Shown: positions 27,501-36,483, counted from the stretch's first letter. The stretch is DNA of 49,837 nt from Clostridiales bacterium (GCA_029066805.1 JAIEFT010000058.1:3665-53501); one strand, 5' to 3'. The notes: generated from the sequence alone by a model not told the origin. A program made the numbers and translations.

Positions 27501-29131
27501 TCCCAATCGAGCGAAGGAAGCGCATCTACAGCGCCTGCGATTTTACCGTTTATGTTTGCCATGTCGGCCGATATATCGCCAAGCTCGGCAAACGCTTTTT
27601 CGGTATCGACCTTTGAGTTAACTCCAAACCACGGGCAGGCGTGAATATCGCCGCCCGCCGTCATTGTCTTGTAATGCTCGGCTGCCTGCTTTACGCACAG
27701 CACCAGCTTGTTGTAGTCGTCGCGGGATAAGCCGACTACGTCATCGCAATCAGCAAACGGAATTTCGTCAAGCTCGTCATCCTTGAAGTACGCGTCGAGC
27801 GCGTCATAATACGAACGAAAGGCAACGTCCTCGCCGAACATTTCCGCACAGTAATCGGCAAGCTTTACAACCGCACGCCCACGCGCGCTGTCGGCACGCC
27901 GATACTTTATATCGTTGGTCTTGTCGTACACGTATTCGCGCTTGGTCTTGATCAGCCGTTTAAACTCGGCGCGAATCTCGGCCGGATTGACCGCCGCCGC
28001 CTGCCTTTCGGTCTCGTAATCCAAAAGCATGATAAATTTGCGCAAGCTTTCGGGCATTTTGGCATACACCTCGGCAAGCGCGGAAATCTTTTTTGAAGCC
28101 ACTATTACGCGTTTTCCGCGCGACAGTAGCGTCGCCAGCATGTTGGCTATGGTCAGCGTTTTTCCCGTGCCGGGCGGACCTTTTATTATAAGCGACTGCC
28201 CCGCCGCTATTCTTGATATAATGTCCTCCTGCACGCTGTCTGTAGGCAGAACAGGTCGAATATCCACGCCGTCCGCGTCGACAGGCGGGAGCTCTCCGCC
28301 ATCGCCGAACACACGCCGAACAAGCGGGTGCGCGTAGATTTTCGGCTTGTTGCGCCTCACGTCGTAGTACATGCAAATGTCGCTGTGGCTGTACTGCGCT
28401 ATTGTTATTACGTCCTTATCGAATGCGAGCGTCACGTCGCTGCCGTCGGGGCGCAATGCGTTTACGTAACTACCGACAAGCGCCATGTATTCCGTGCCGT
28501 CGCGCAGCTTGTCAAGGTCTATAACGTCATCGAAGTCCGCTCCTATTCCGTTGGGATGCGGGAAGTTGACGACAATGTCTTCCGACAGCTCGTTACGCAT
28601 TCTGTTTATCAAACAGGGATTGAAAAACGCGTCGTCGTCCACAAACTCGATTTCCACAGGGCTTGTGTTAGTGCCGCGCACAAACCTGATCGGAAAAATC
28701 AATAACGGCGAATTAATCGTTTTTATCTCGTCGCCCGCCGCGACGTCCCAAGTGAGATTGCCCACGCCCAAAAATAAAGGGTTATTGCCCTTTAGATCCA
28801 GCGCGTTATACACGTCGGAAATAAACTTGTCGAGCGCGACGGGGTCTTTATCGCCCGACAAATCCGACCACTCCCATTTTTCCACAAGCGGATTGTCTAC
28901 AGTTGACTTGACAAGCGCACTTCCGTTTAGCACCGTTTTGTTGGACGGCTTGCCACGGCGCGACTTGATCACCTGTAGCATTGTGCGGGAATTTTCGCCG
29001 TGCGGCGCGTACAGCCTGTACGCCTTTCCGTTGGAAATTCCGCCCACGACGTCGCCCACGTCAAGCAGACGGTTGCCGCGCACGTCGTCGAGGTGCAAAA
29101 GCTCTTTAATAAAAGAATCCAAATAATCCAT
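24593..29131 (-). CDS. Giant SF1 (UPF1-like) helicase with nuclease-like C-terminal domain
   Basis: A 1512-residue protein. The N-terminal region (1-300) resembles the DUF4011-type domain of bacterial UPF1-like proteins (LGVGNLTWDV, then SPLLIFPIRF). Helicase motif I is GPPGTGKT at 318-325. A long insert of about 700 residues separates it from motif II VIVDEASQIEP near 1097 and VGDEFQMPP. Later motifs are ESVQGQETDHLILSV and NVAVTRAKCRITVI. Residues from about 1410 resemble the Vsr/DUF559-like PD-(D/E)XK domain often fused to these helicases, ending RGWAFHKVYAHDWLDNAEVE. Where active relatives have RxDxAV and IECDG, this protein reads VRIPIAI and GIWCEY, so the nuclease site looks lost. Role in the operon: DNA or RNA unwinding or sensing, inferred. 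Confidence 0.92.
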   Translation of the reverse strand: MDYLDSFIKELLHLDDVRGNRLLDVGDVVGGISNGKAYRLYAPHGENSRTMLQVIKSRRGKPSNKTVLNGSALVKSTVDNPLVEKWEWSDLSGDKDPVALDKFISDVYNALDLKGNNPLFLGVGNLTWDVAAGDEIKTINSPLLIFPIRFVRGTNTSPVEIEFVDDDAFFNPCLINRMRNELSEDIVVNFPHPNGIGADFDDVIDLDKLRDGTEYMALVGSYVNALRPDGSDVTLAFDKDVITIAQYSHSDICMYYDVRRNKPKIYAHPLVRRVFGDGGELPPVDADGVDIRPVLPTDSVQEDIISRIAAGQSLIIKGPPGTGKTLTIANMLATLLSRGKRVIVASKKISALAEVYAKMPESLRKFIMLLDYETERQAAAVNPAEIRAEFKRLIKTKREYVYDKTNDIKYRRADSARGRAVVKLADYCAEMFGEDVAFRSYYDALDAYFKDDELDEIPFADCDDVVGLSRDDYNKLVLCVKQAAEHYKTMTAGGDIHACPWFGVNSKVDTEKAFAELGDISADMANINGKIAGAVDALPSLDWDRITYGDLCDAARPISLGSVDIKKLLLALTESDGERIEVLLDKYSAARDTGGEIFDLSEAGDDPCFVDINNCEAVAALTASEVRKIAQNKSVFLGASGNERTEKMAVSFMKTVLEIIDLHAERNDLQPDVVFVLDKAEIGDAAVIRAADALIPYKDGQRRSIGIFDLKARSAEKKLRALCSRSDITLAELAIAADKFKRIAECDKRIAELCSVLARVSGKDRLSEDEFDCILLVGDVSKRLGQEMTELVKACAVADDIIGKCRNRIKAQGDFTVQNLIDAVNLIVVKNELVGTVKAFCERAGVDLTGNIAAQARSLAALLRIFYSPHFAGNADGVLAFVEQMQAVGEGVASLTSDVVRKLKAFGEAHFANRYTRLPWLTTVGDTKVFVAQSRDRSVLNAAESYDNIVFGKNALPLVNFFEPIEDGKVKVSPERFVDLFLHSFYSLAIEHKLKTLGSKRNGLCKNAELELKSFEDAENELRECNAATIENLCMARINPDDDDFDFLAIDKGINMSLRMLFRQHAYAILKLKKCFIMSPSTASVLFRGEAYENFDVVIVDEASQIEPVEMLPVLFRSKQCVLVGDEFQMPPLTHFKAKNRKRISDTDSELTLDTDISALSLALGNLAFDAAELVCHYRSKTETLIEFSQRQFYPYMRTFPATVPMTPDLGFTDILTENGYCEDGVNPVEAQTAVEQLKAHFDSYYNEKTKKLSMSVGVVAFGEAQMRCIKRLVADDRELRRKIDDAYAHFDDVPDKLVFFRTIESVQGQETDHLILSVTYGKDRNGKVKLAFGDLNRDATGKNIFNVAVTRAKCRITVIHSITPEQMTGNPRVAFIQDYLAVARRYSEAGRSQFKSNNPEKGGSFIRMVADYIESLGIARERIVIGYGVTDGSVRIPIAILGKSLDKAEFGIWCEYPVMKKYDFYDYNVRYVTSLTNRGWAFHKVYAHDWLDNAEVERAALKNAIIKHVTI

Positions 29132-29171
29132 TGCTTTTTCCTTTTAGGTGCGTTAACTCACCCGAATGGCG

Positions 29172-31076
29172 TCAGGTGAAGTCCACCGTGCCCCAATAGT
29201 AGTCCAAGCCGTCCCGACAATCCTTTTCAAACGCGCGCGCGTCCGCTTCGTACATATGTACTTTGTATATATGTACTTTGTATATGTCGGATTTGGTATT
29301 GCTGTTGAATTTGCAATCCCGAGTTTCCTTCCACAGCTTAACTCTACCCTGCGTTATGCCCATATTGTCGTAGTACCATTGCGTCCAATTGCCGTGTGAA
29401 AGCTTGGACTGAAGCGCGTGAAAGCTTTCGTGTACTATAGCGTCCCGCATCCAAGACAAGCCGGTACAGCAGTCGTATTTGTACTGAATGAGCTTTCCGC
29501 CGTCGCAGCACAAGCCCCCCACCGTATCGTTGTCCAATTTGTCAAGCACTTCCACCTCGGGAACGATCGGCACGCGCAAAACGCGAAAAACCAGTTTTGT
29601 GGCAAGCGTGACGCGGCTGAGCATTTCGTCGCGCGACAGCTTGTCCCAATTGACAAGATCGCCCGTGCCCGTCGTGCAGTACCGAGCGATCATGCCGCAC
29701 TTTCCGAAAATCGTAGCGTCGCTCTCCACAATACGGCGGATGTTTTCCGCATCCAAATCACCTATGTCGTCGTAATCGAACTCGCCCACGTCTTCGGCAA
29801 CGCTGCGCCCGACGGAAAAGTCGCCCCAACCGTCGTCTATGAACAGCATGGACGCCCTGAGCTTGGAAAGATACCGCTTTGCCTCCGCAGCCTTACCTGC
29901 GGATATCTTTTTTCCGTGCGTAGCCCAACTGCTTTGATATTCGGGACGAACTATCTCGTTAAGCCCCATAAAGCCCAAAAACGGCATTTCCTTAAGCTTT
30001 TCGCGGCACTCCGTTTCGGACTGCGCGAGCTTGACGGCTTTTAGCTCTTCGACCACGTCGGCAAACGACGGCATTGTTATGTACGCGCAGCTTATGTCGA
30101 GCGCGCGCAGATCCTCGTCCTCGGCAGCTACCGACATAGCCGTGTCGTACAGTCTGCCGCCGTCAACGTCTATTACAAAAACAGGCGTGCCGTTTTTTCC
30201 TGCGCGCATAGCATGCCGCAAAAGCGACTTAAGCTTGTCCTCGCCAAGCATTTCCGCATGCGTGATCACGGCGGCGCACTTTTTGTAGTCTATATACGCG
30301 AACACGCGGGAAATGCCGTCCTCGGAAGCGGCAAACTCGTTAGCGTCAAACTCGACAAGCTCGCCTTTAGGCGCTGCGTGCGCCGCGTACAGCCGCGCCT
30401 CGTCGGCAAACGGCGTGTTTAGTATGACCGCATTAGCCTTGCCGCCCTCCTCGTAGTCCGGCACGGGAAAATAATCGTAATCGGCGTAGTCGATCTTTTT
30501 GCAGTTTATCGACCGCTCGAGCGCACGCGCATAAGCCGCGTAAAGCTCCGACTTCCAATCGGCAAAATGTTCGCTAAGCCGCGCACTTACGTCTATAAAC
30601 GCTACGTCGTCGCCGAACGGCGACGTTAACGGCAAACACTCAACCTGCGCTATCAGCGTATCCACGCGTGACAGCAATCCGCATTCCGTAAGCAATTTAT
30701 CGCTTTTGCCGAGCGCGGAAAGCTCGTCCTTGGCGGATAAAAAGCTTTTGACAAGCTTTAATAGATTTTGCGTATCGCTCATTACCTGCACGCTTTTTTT
30801 ATAACCGCGCTCGACGGCAATCGGCATGTTTTCGGCAACGCACGCATCCAGCTTTTCTATTACGCTGTCGCGAAACCGCACAAAGTACGCAAGCGCGTAA
30901 ATCTTGCATAGCACGCGTATGCGCAGCGCCTCCCCTATATCCTTGTTTTGAGCACTCAAAACGCGATCGGAAAGAACATCTTCCAATTCGTTAAGCGCGG
31001 CTTGAAGCTCCATAGCGTCAAGCGAATAGTAATAGGCCGTGTTGACGTTGTTTATTCTGTCCTTAAGCGATACCAT
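29172..31076 (-). CDS. Putative HExxH metallopeptidase with degenerate ATPase-like middle region
   Basis: A 634-residue protein. Near the C-terminus IVHESFHALQS (His549-Glu550-His553) is a zincin active-site motif, and the downstream MYEADARAF supplies a glutamate at about 610 that could be the third zinc ligand (gluzincin style). The middle (about 200-370) has strand-helix segments, NAVILNTPFADEARLYAAHA, KCAAVITHAEML, then TPVFVIDVDGG. These are laid out like an AAA core, but the place of the P-loop has no GKT, so any ATPase fold is degenerate. An in-frame 15-bp duplication (IYKVH twice) lies between the two zinc-ligand regions. The gene is 5 bp after the coiled-coil gene. A peptidase gives this operon a possible effector or switch; this is an inference. 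Confidence 0.7.
   Translation of the reverse strand: MVSLKDRINNVNTAYYYSLDAMELQAALNELEDVLSDRVLSAQNKDIGEALRIRVLCKIYALAYFVRFRDSVIEKLDACVAENMPIAVERGYKKSVQVMSDTQNLLKLVKSFLSAKDELSALGKSDKLLTECGLLSRVDTLIAQVECLPLTSPFGDDVAFIDVSARLSEHFADWKSELYAAYARALERSINCKKIDYADYDYFPVPDYEEGGKANAVILNTPFADEARLYAAHAAPKGELVEFDANEFAASEDGISRVFAYIDYKKCAAVITHAEMLGEDKLKSLLRHAMRAGKNGTPVFVIDVDGGRLYDTAMSVAAEDEDLRALDISCAYITMPSFADVVEELKAVKLAQSETECREKLKEMPFLGFMGLNEIVRPEYQSSWATHGKKISAGKAAEAKRYLSKLRASMLFIDDGWGDFSVGRSVAEDVGEFDYDDIGDLDAENIRRIVESDATIFGKCGMIARYCTTGTGDLVNWDKLSRDEMLSRVTLATKLVFRVLRVPIVPEVEVLDKLDNDTVGGLCCDGGKLIQYKYDCCTGLSWMRDAIVHESFHALQSKLSHGNWTQWYYDNMGITQGRVKLWKETRDCKFNSNTKSDIYKVHIYKVHMYEADARAFEKDCRDGLDYYWGTVDFT
29254..29283. 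repeat. 15-bp in-frame tandem duplication
   Basis: ATATGTACTTTGTAT occurs twice head to tail, encoding IYKVH twice within the metallopeptidase-like protein. The copies are identical, which suggests recent replication slippage. Confidence 0.85.
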
Positions 31077-31081
31077 TTCGA

Positions 31082-32623
31082 TTACAAATCTTCACCCGAT
31101 AGAGCGACTGTTTTCCGCTTGACAGGCTGCTCCGAATCCCCGTCCGCCTGCGGCTGCTGTTGACCTTGCTTACGCTTTTGCACGATAGCCAAAATATCTT
31201 CGTCAAGCTCGTCATCGGTATTTTCGCGCTTGGTACGCTGGCGTTCGATAATCTCTTCGCGCGTGCCTATGCGCTGTCCCGTCATGGATTGACGGCTGAG
31301 CTTGTCCTCTACAAGCAGCTTTTTGCGCCCCATAATATTGTCTATTCTCGTCTCGAACGCCATTGCTACTCTGTGTATGCTCTTGAGCGCATCCTCGCTG
31401 TTATCGTTAAGCGAGCCGTCCAGCATGTCTACAAGCGCGTAAAAATCCACGCCGTGAATAGCGTCCACAAGGAAAACCAAATCCTTTTTGTACATATTAA
31501 GCTTGGTCGTTATTGCCAATAGCTCTTGATATATGGTTTCGCGAATTTCAAGCTCGATTTCCAAATCATAGTACGGACTGTCCTTTTCGTGCTGCTCCTC
31601 CAGAACGCCCTTGCGGTAAAGCGGATCGTCCATTCTCGCTTTGATCTCTTTCACCTTGCGGCTGGCGGCGTTTTGGTCTATTTCGCCGTTTTCAAACTGA
31701 CTGAGCACGGCTTGCTTTTCGGCTTCCAGCGCGTCAAGCTCGGCATTGCAGTCGGCAAGCTTTTTGCGCCTATCCTCGCGGTAGGCTTCGATCTCCTTGC
31801 GCGAAGAATCGATCTCCTGCTTTTCGTTATCCATTCTGCGCAAGAAAGTATCCACAATCTCGAGCGCGCCCTTGCTTTCGATAATGCTGGTTAGATCGTC
31901 GTCGTCCACAAACTTGTGCTCTTCCTTGGCGCGGTTTTTCTTGCCGACAACTACGACAAGCTTGCTCCACTCTTTAACCTTGTCGAGCGCTGCCCTAAGG
32001 TTTTGCACGGCGGGCTGAGTGAGCATGTTTTTGGCACACGCAACGCGCCACTTGTTCATTGACGATATTGCGGCGTCCGCGCATTCCTGCGCCTCCACAC
32101 TGCTGACGTCCGATACGTTTTTAAGCTCGAGCAGCAATTGATTGATAAGCTCGCGGCTTTCTTCCAAAAGCTTGCGCTGCGCGTCATCCGTGTTTTTAAG
32201 ATAGCCCCTATCGTTAAGCTCGAGCATGGTGGATATTGCCTCTAAGCACGAAGCCGCGCATGCGGAAATCGGCTGAGTAACGTTTATGCCGCCCTTGCGC
32301 GAGGCGAACTCCTTTTTGAGTATTGCGTCGGCTTTTTCCGAGAACTTGCCCAGCTTGCCTATCTGCTCGTCGCCCACTTCGGTAAGCTTGACCACAATGT
32401 CGGACAGACCGTCCATCGCGTTTTTGCACGAACTGTCAAAGCCGTTGTTTATTCCGTGAGTGCACAAATCCCACATTGCGCCGACAATGCGGTCGCAAAG
32501 CACCTGCGGTCCGCTGAACATGGAATGGCTTGTCAAATACGTGTCGGTGAACTTTTTGTTAAGCGACACGCCGTTTTTGCGCGCGATGTCCTGAATGGAC
32601 TTGACTTTTTCGATAGTGGTCAT
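31082..32623 (-). CDS. Coiled-coil protein of unknown function
   Basis: A 513-residue cytosolic-type protein, helical throughout. I do not recognise a family. Residues 1-230 are a helical bundle-like region (DRIVGAMWDLCTHGINNGFD; LLEESRELINQLLLELKNVS). A strong coiled coil spans about 265-350 (RRMDNEKQEIDSSRKEIEAY; LDALEAEKQAVLSQFENGEI). The C-terminal 70 residues are low-complexity and charged (TDDELDEDILAIVQKRKQGQ), finishing VALSGEDL. The layout of helical core, linker and short terminal motif echoes the smaller Snf7-like protein of the same operon, so it could be a second filament or adaptor component. AGGAG precedes the ATG and the next gene starts 5 bp after it. Confidence 0.75.
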   Translation of the reverse strand: MTTIEKVKSIQDIARKNGVSLNKKFTDTYLTSHSMFSGPQVLCDRIVGAMWDLCTHGINNGFDSSCKNAMDGLSDIVVKLTEVGDEQIGKLGKFSEKADAILKKEFASRKGGINVTQPISACAASCLEAISTMLELNDRGYLKNTDDAQRKLLEESRELINQLLLELKNVSDVSSVEAQECADAAISSMNKWRVACAKNMLTQPAVQNLRAALDKVKEWSKLVVVVGKKNRAKEEHKFVDDDDLTSIIESKGALEIVDTFLRRMDNEKQEIDSSRKEIEAYREDRRKKLADCNAELDALEAEKQAVLSQFENGEIDQNAASRKVKEIKARMDDPLYRKGVLEEQHEKDSPYYDLEIELEIRETIYQELLAITTKLNMYKKDLVFLVDAIHGVDFYALVDMLDGSLNDNSEDALKSIHRVAMAFETRIDNIMGRKKLLVEDKLSRQSMTGQRIGTREEIIERQRTKRENTDDELDEDILAIVQKRKQGQQQPQADGDSEQPVKRKTVALSGEDL

Positions 32624-32644
32624 AATATATTCTCCTAAAACATT

Positions 32645-33745
32645 CTACTGTTTGTTTGCGACAGCATTAATCAAGTCGTCTGTGGCGTGCCCGAACGGCT
32701 CAAGCCTCGACTTGTACATGAGCACATCGTCCTCGCTGAATATATAGTCGGTTTGCGTGACGCTGCGGCTCATAGCGTCGATAATGCGCTTGACCCCGCT
32801 GTACTCGCCCAGTCCCGTGCTTTTGCGCAGCGCCTTACCTATCTTGACGCACTTGCGCTCGGAAATATCATGCTGACCGTATGCGTTGAAGAAGTACAGG
32901 TAGTACGCGTTATCCGCGTCGATGTCCTTGCTGTCGTCCGCCGTCTTGACCGTGCGGAAGTCGCCGCTGTCCGCATCGAACAGAACGATCAGCAGCTTTT
33001 TTGCTATATCGACAATCTTGCTAGAGTTTCTCTTGGCCGAGGAACTCACTTCGCGCAGATCGCCGTACTCGCCTCTTTCAAGCCGAATAACGCCGAACAG
33101 CGGCGAACGCTCCTTGGAAAAGCACGACTGCAAAATATTCATCACGTGCGCAATGCGGTTTTCCTCGATGAGCGAATCAGTGCCGTCGTCGTCGGGCACA
33201 GTAAGCCCCTTTGCGATAATCTTGGCTTTTTCGTCGACATAGTTGAGATTGCCCACGCGCCTATAGCTTTCGGGCAATTTTTTGAGTAGCTCCAAATAAT
33301 GCTTGGCTGCCGCCGAACGCAGTTTTTTGCAGCTTTCGGCATAGTCGCGGTCGGGCAATCGTTCGTCCATTTCCGGCACGCTGTTCCACACAAGCTTGTA
33401 GTACTCGTACGCTATGCGGAAGCTTTCGGACGCGTCCGCCGAAATATATCCGTGCTCGTAATAGAACCCCAAGCGTATAAGCGCTTTGGGATTGCCCATG
33501 CGCGCCGCCGCACGGCAGTAGTCTATTGCCGTGCCGATCTCGCGCTCGTACTTAGCCGAGGAATTTTGGCATTTGAGCGCGCGAAGATAGCACAGCTCGG
33601 ACAGCTTGAACGTATCGTCGTTTTCCTTGTTCACCTTGACGGCAATAGACTTGATGCTCAGGACCGCCTTGCACAACGGGCACGCCCAATCGCCGTTATA
33701 CAGCTCCAAGGGTTTTATATTTTTGCTGCACTTTTGACAAATCAT
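32645..33745 (-). CDS. Zinc-ribbon protein with Sel1/TPR-like helical repeats
   Basis: 366 residues from the ATG at 33745. I chose it over an upstream in-frame ATG because the longer version would overlap the preceding gene by 74 bp, whereas 33745 lies 16 bp after that gene's stop with AGAGGGA before it. Residues 3-29 hold a zinc ribbon, CQKC then CPLC with 20 residues between the pairs. From about 45 to 200 helical pairs resemble Sel1 repeats (AIDYCRAAARMGNPKALIRL, then GFYYEHGYIS). The C-terminal half is a mixed domain with no motif I know (KLLIVLFDADSGDFRTV). Sel1 proteins act as scaffolds in signalling complexes; a scaffold role here is inferred. Confidence 0.8.
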   Translation of the reverse strand: MICQKCSKNIKPLELYNGDWACPLCKAVLSIKSIAVKVNKENDDTFKLSELCYLRALKCQNSSAKYEREIGTAIDYCRAAARMGNPKALIRLGFYYEHGYISADASESFRIAYEYYKLVWNSVPEMDERLPDRDYAESCKKLRSAAAKHYLELLKKLPESYRRVGNLNYVDEKAKIIAKGLTVPDDDGTDSLIEENRIAHVMNILQSCFSKERSPLFGVIRLERGEYGDLREVSSSAKRNSSKIVDIAKKLLIVLFDADSGDFRTVKTADDSKDIDADNAYYLYFFNAYGQHDISERKCVKIGKALRKSTGLGEYSGVKRIIDAMSRSVTQTDYIFSEDDVLMYKSRLEPFGHATDDLINAVANKQ

Positions 33746-33761
33746 GTTTTTCTGTCCCTCT

Positions 33762-36464
33762 CTACTCCTGCTCTGTTCCCGATTGTTCGGGCGTGGTAGG
33801 CTTGGGTTCGGTAACGGTGAGCATGCCCCTGACAACCCTCACATCGTAGTTGGACGCGTCCGCCCCCGTAACCGTCGCGCCGATCGCGTATGTACCTACG
33901 GCAATATTTCCGTCGTCATCGGTCGCGGCGTCAGCCGTGTACAATATTTTTACGTCGTCGGAGGACTCTATGCCGTTATTGCGGCTTGTGTAGTCGGGCT
34001 TTTGTCCATACTCGACGGAGATAGAGTCAACCGTTATTGTAACCTGCTTTTTCGCAATAGTGAACGGCTTTTCGGTATTTGTAAGCGTGTAGTTTTTATC
34101 CGAAGTAGTCGCTATAGCCACGCCGCCGCCCACGTTTTTTTCCACACCCGATACGGTTAACGGGATATTCTTGCCGTCGACGCCCCTAGCCGTCGCCGTG
34201 GGCGCTTGCGTCCGCCCGTTGTAAGTGAGCGAGGTATTGCCCCAGGTTACTTCCACTTGCATCGGCGTTATTTTGAATTTGATGCTATTGGAGCTCGCCT
34301 CGTCTATAGTATAGTTGCTATCGGCAATTTCCGCGATTGCAGTATAGTTTTCGCCGGCGTCTGTTTGCCGTCCGATATAACGTATTTCAAGCGCGCCGCC
34401 CCGTAAGCCATACGCGTGCGCCGTCGGCGAATGAGAGTTCCCGTCATACGGGAATTCGGTTTTATCGTCCCAAGTGAGCGGAACGGGACAAGGCAAAACG
34501 GTAAACGTGTGTGTTTCGCCCTCCGCTATATAGTACTTATAGCTGTTGCCGCCCGAAAGCCGTGCCGTGTACGTGTTGGTAGCCGCGTTGGTCTGACCGA
34601 ACTGCGAATTCGACAGAGTGATATTATCGTCATCTAACGCGTTAAAGAGCTCGGCAGTAATGCGTTTTACCGTCCCGTCGTAAACATTATCCTCGGCGTC
34701 CGTCCATTTTACGGTGATCGGGCGGCGAAGCACGTTTATATTGATCTCGGCGGCGTTTGCAGAACTGCAAGAGGTTATTTGCGGCGCGCTGATTTTGGCT
34801 ATTGCGCCGTATCTATTGTCACCGATATATTCAGCGCGTTGCCGTAATGTTTCCGAAACGCCGATACGCGTATTTTCGCCGTACCATTCGTATTCTATTT
34901 TGATGCCGTCTAACGGATGAGTCACCGAAGCGGCAAGCTCGAAGTCATCGCCGTAAATAACGTCGGTATCGCCGGTTGCGGTCGATATTGTTATTTGCGG
35001 CTGAGCAAGCTCCCAGTACGGCGCGATCGTTATTGTGCTGTGCGGCTCGCTCAACACGTCGGCAAGCGATGTAAACTGTTTATAATCACGCGGATTATTC
35101 TGATAGCAGCGCATGGTGCGCACAAAACCCTCGCCGCGGTCGAACTGCGCCAATAACTCGTCGGCTTTTTCTGCGACGGTCAGTTTGTAATCGCGCACAG
35201 TCCCGTCCACAGTGCTATATTCAAAGTGCTCCGCAGTGTCGTACATTGTATCGTTGCCTTCGCCCGGATACACCATGGTGACCCTTTGGAATCGCACCTG
35301 CACTTTGTCGCGGCTTGCGTCTATTGCAGCGCCGTCTATTGCAGCGCCGTCGGCTTTCAGCTCGGACATCATATATCCGCCGCCTTGATAACCGACGTTA
35401 TTGTAACAGTAGAACAAATCGTCGTCCGAGTTAACGTCCGACCTATCCACGTAATCCAGACCTTCGATATCGGACAGTCTGAACGTTTCGCCCTTTTTGC
35501 CGTACCAAGTGGGAATGATAGCCATTTCCGAATGCATGTACGCATCGCGGTCGTAATCGAACGTAACGTACACCTCGTCTTTGTCCAGATTTATGGGGTG
35601 AACGTTATTTCCAAGCTCGTGTCGGGACGGATAATAGTCGCCGATATTTGCTCCGTACAGCTTAAGCTTGATCGTATCCACGTCCTTTTTGTCCACATAT
35701 ATCTGTATGTCGCTGTTAACGCCGTGACCGCTCCTCATATCGTTGCAAAGCTCGACGCCGCTGTCGCAGTTGAGCGTTACGCTCTTTATATCGGCATAGG
35801 AGAACACATTGGCGGACACTTTGGTCACCTTTCTTCCGTTGAACTCATACGGAATGACCACGCGGTCGCCATTGCCCCAAACAATTCCGGTAACCGCGCA
35901 CTCATCATCGCCGATATACTCGTAAATGAGCGGAAACGTGTCGTTGCCTTGACCGAAATAGCCGTCGCAGAATATGGTTATGCCGTAGTACGTTACGCAA
36001 CCTAACAGCGCGACCGCCGAAAAAGCTACAGCCAAAGCGAACTGAACGGTGCGCCCGCCGCGTATTACCCTCGCAGCGTACAAATACGCTACGACCGCCG
36101 CGACAATGCCGACGGCATGAAGTATCGACCACGCCGCCACGACCGTGTTGGCAAATATAGTCGGGCTTTGCGACGTGCATATCCAAATAACGACGAAAGT
36201 CGCCGTCAGAACCATATATACTATAAACAACAATTGCGCGTACTTGAACCGCTGATTGGATAGCGCTACGCCCAACAAATACAGCAAGTCCACAGCCGTC
36301 ATTATAAACGGGATGAACCAATACGCGCTTGCCGCGCCGAATATCCACAAAACCACACAAGCGGACAAATCGGCTATCGACATGAGCGCCAAGCCTATCA
36401 TCAACCAAATTTTATTTTTGCCGGAAAGCATTTCCGTGACGGGTGACTGTGAGTTGTTTTTCAT
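33762..36464 (-). CDS. Multi-pass membrane protein with extracellular MBG-like repeats
   Basis: 900 residues from the ATG at 36464, chosen over an ATG 20 codons upstream because GGAGGG is spaced for it and the upstream start would overlap the previous gene. About five membrane helices fill residues 15-175 (IWLMIGLALMSIADLSACVV; LLFIVYMVLTATFVVIWI). The rest is likely outside the cell: a region resembling part of a BspA-like repeat (VIPYEFNGRKVTKVSANVFS) and a 200-residue unknown segment. At least four MBG/YDG-type beta modules follow at about 560-885, with phrases like VTWGNTSLTYNGRTQAP and VTGADASNYDV. The C-terminus is a Pro/Thr-rich tail (KPTTPEQSG). It links the otherwise cytosolic operon to the envelope. 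Confidence 0.85.
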   Translation of the reverse strand: MKNNSQSPVTEMLSGKNKIWLMIGLALMSIADLSACVVLWIFGAASAYWFIPFIMTAVDLLYLLGVALSNQRFKYAQLLFIVYMVLTATFVVIWICTSQSPTIFANTVVAAWSILHAVGIVAAVVAYLYAARVIRGGRTVQFALAVAFSAVALLGCVTYYGITIFCDGYFGQGNDTFPLIYEYIGDDECAVTGIVWGNGDRVVIPYEFNGRKVTKVSANVFSYADIKSVTLNCDSGVELCNDMRSGHGVNSDIQIYVDKKDVDTIKLKLYGANIGDYYPSRHELGNNVHPINLDKDEVYVTFDYDRDAYMHSEMAIIPTWYGKKGETFRLSDIEGLDYVDRSDVNSDDDLFYCYNNVGYQGGGYMMSELKADGAAIDGAAIDASRDKVQVRFQRVTMVYPGEGNDTMYDTAEHFEYSTVDGTVRDYKLTVAEKADELLAQFDRGEGFVRTMRCYQNNPRDYKQFTSLADVLSEPHSTITIAPYWELAQPQITISTATGDTDVIYGDDFELAASVTHPLDGIKIEYEWYGENTRIGVSETLRQRAEYIGDNRYGAIAKISAPQITSCSSANAAEININVLRRPITVKWTDAEDNVYDGTVKRITAELFNALDDDNITLSNSQFGQTNAATNTYTARLSGGNSYKYYIAEGETHTFTVLPCPVPLTWDDKTEFPYDGNSHSPTAHAYGLRGGALEIRYIGRQTDAGENYTAIAEIADSNYTIDEASSNSIKFKITPMQVEVTWGNTSLTYNGRTQAPTATARGVDGKNIPLTVSGVEKNVGGGVAIATTSDKNYTLTNTEKPFTIAKKQVTITVDSISVEYGQKPDYTSRNNGIESSDDVKILYTADAATDDDGNIAVGTYAIGATVTGADASNYDVRVVRGMLTVTEPKPTTPEQSGTEQE
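35319..35348. repeat. 15-bp in-frame tandem duplication
   Basis: GTCTATTGCAGCGCC occurs twice in a row inside the membrane-protein gene, encoding the repeat GAAID-GAAID. It is the second such 15-bp duplication in this operon. Confidence 0.85.
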
Positions 36465-36483
36465 TACCGTTTTTACACCCTCC

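Noticed and set aside
26619-27644. Plus-strand 341-residue frame inside the giant helicase gene
   Set aside because: It is serine/alanine-rich low-complexity translation typical of an antisense frame; the helicase on the other strand is continuous and has all motifs.
32645-33835. Longer start at 33835 for the zinc-ribbon/Sel1 protein
   Set aside because: It would overlap the preceding gene by 74 bp and add a low-complexity Pro/Ser-rich leader; the ATG at 33745 has a ribosome site just after the upstream stop.
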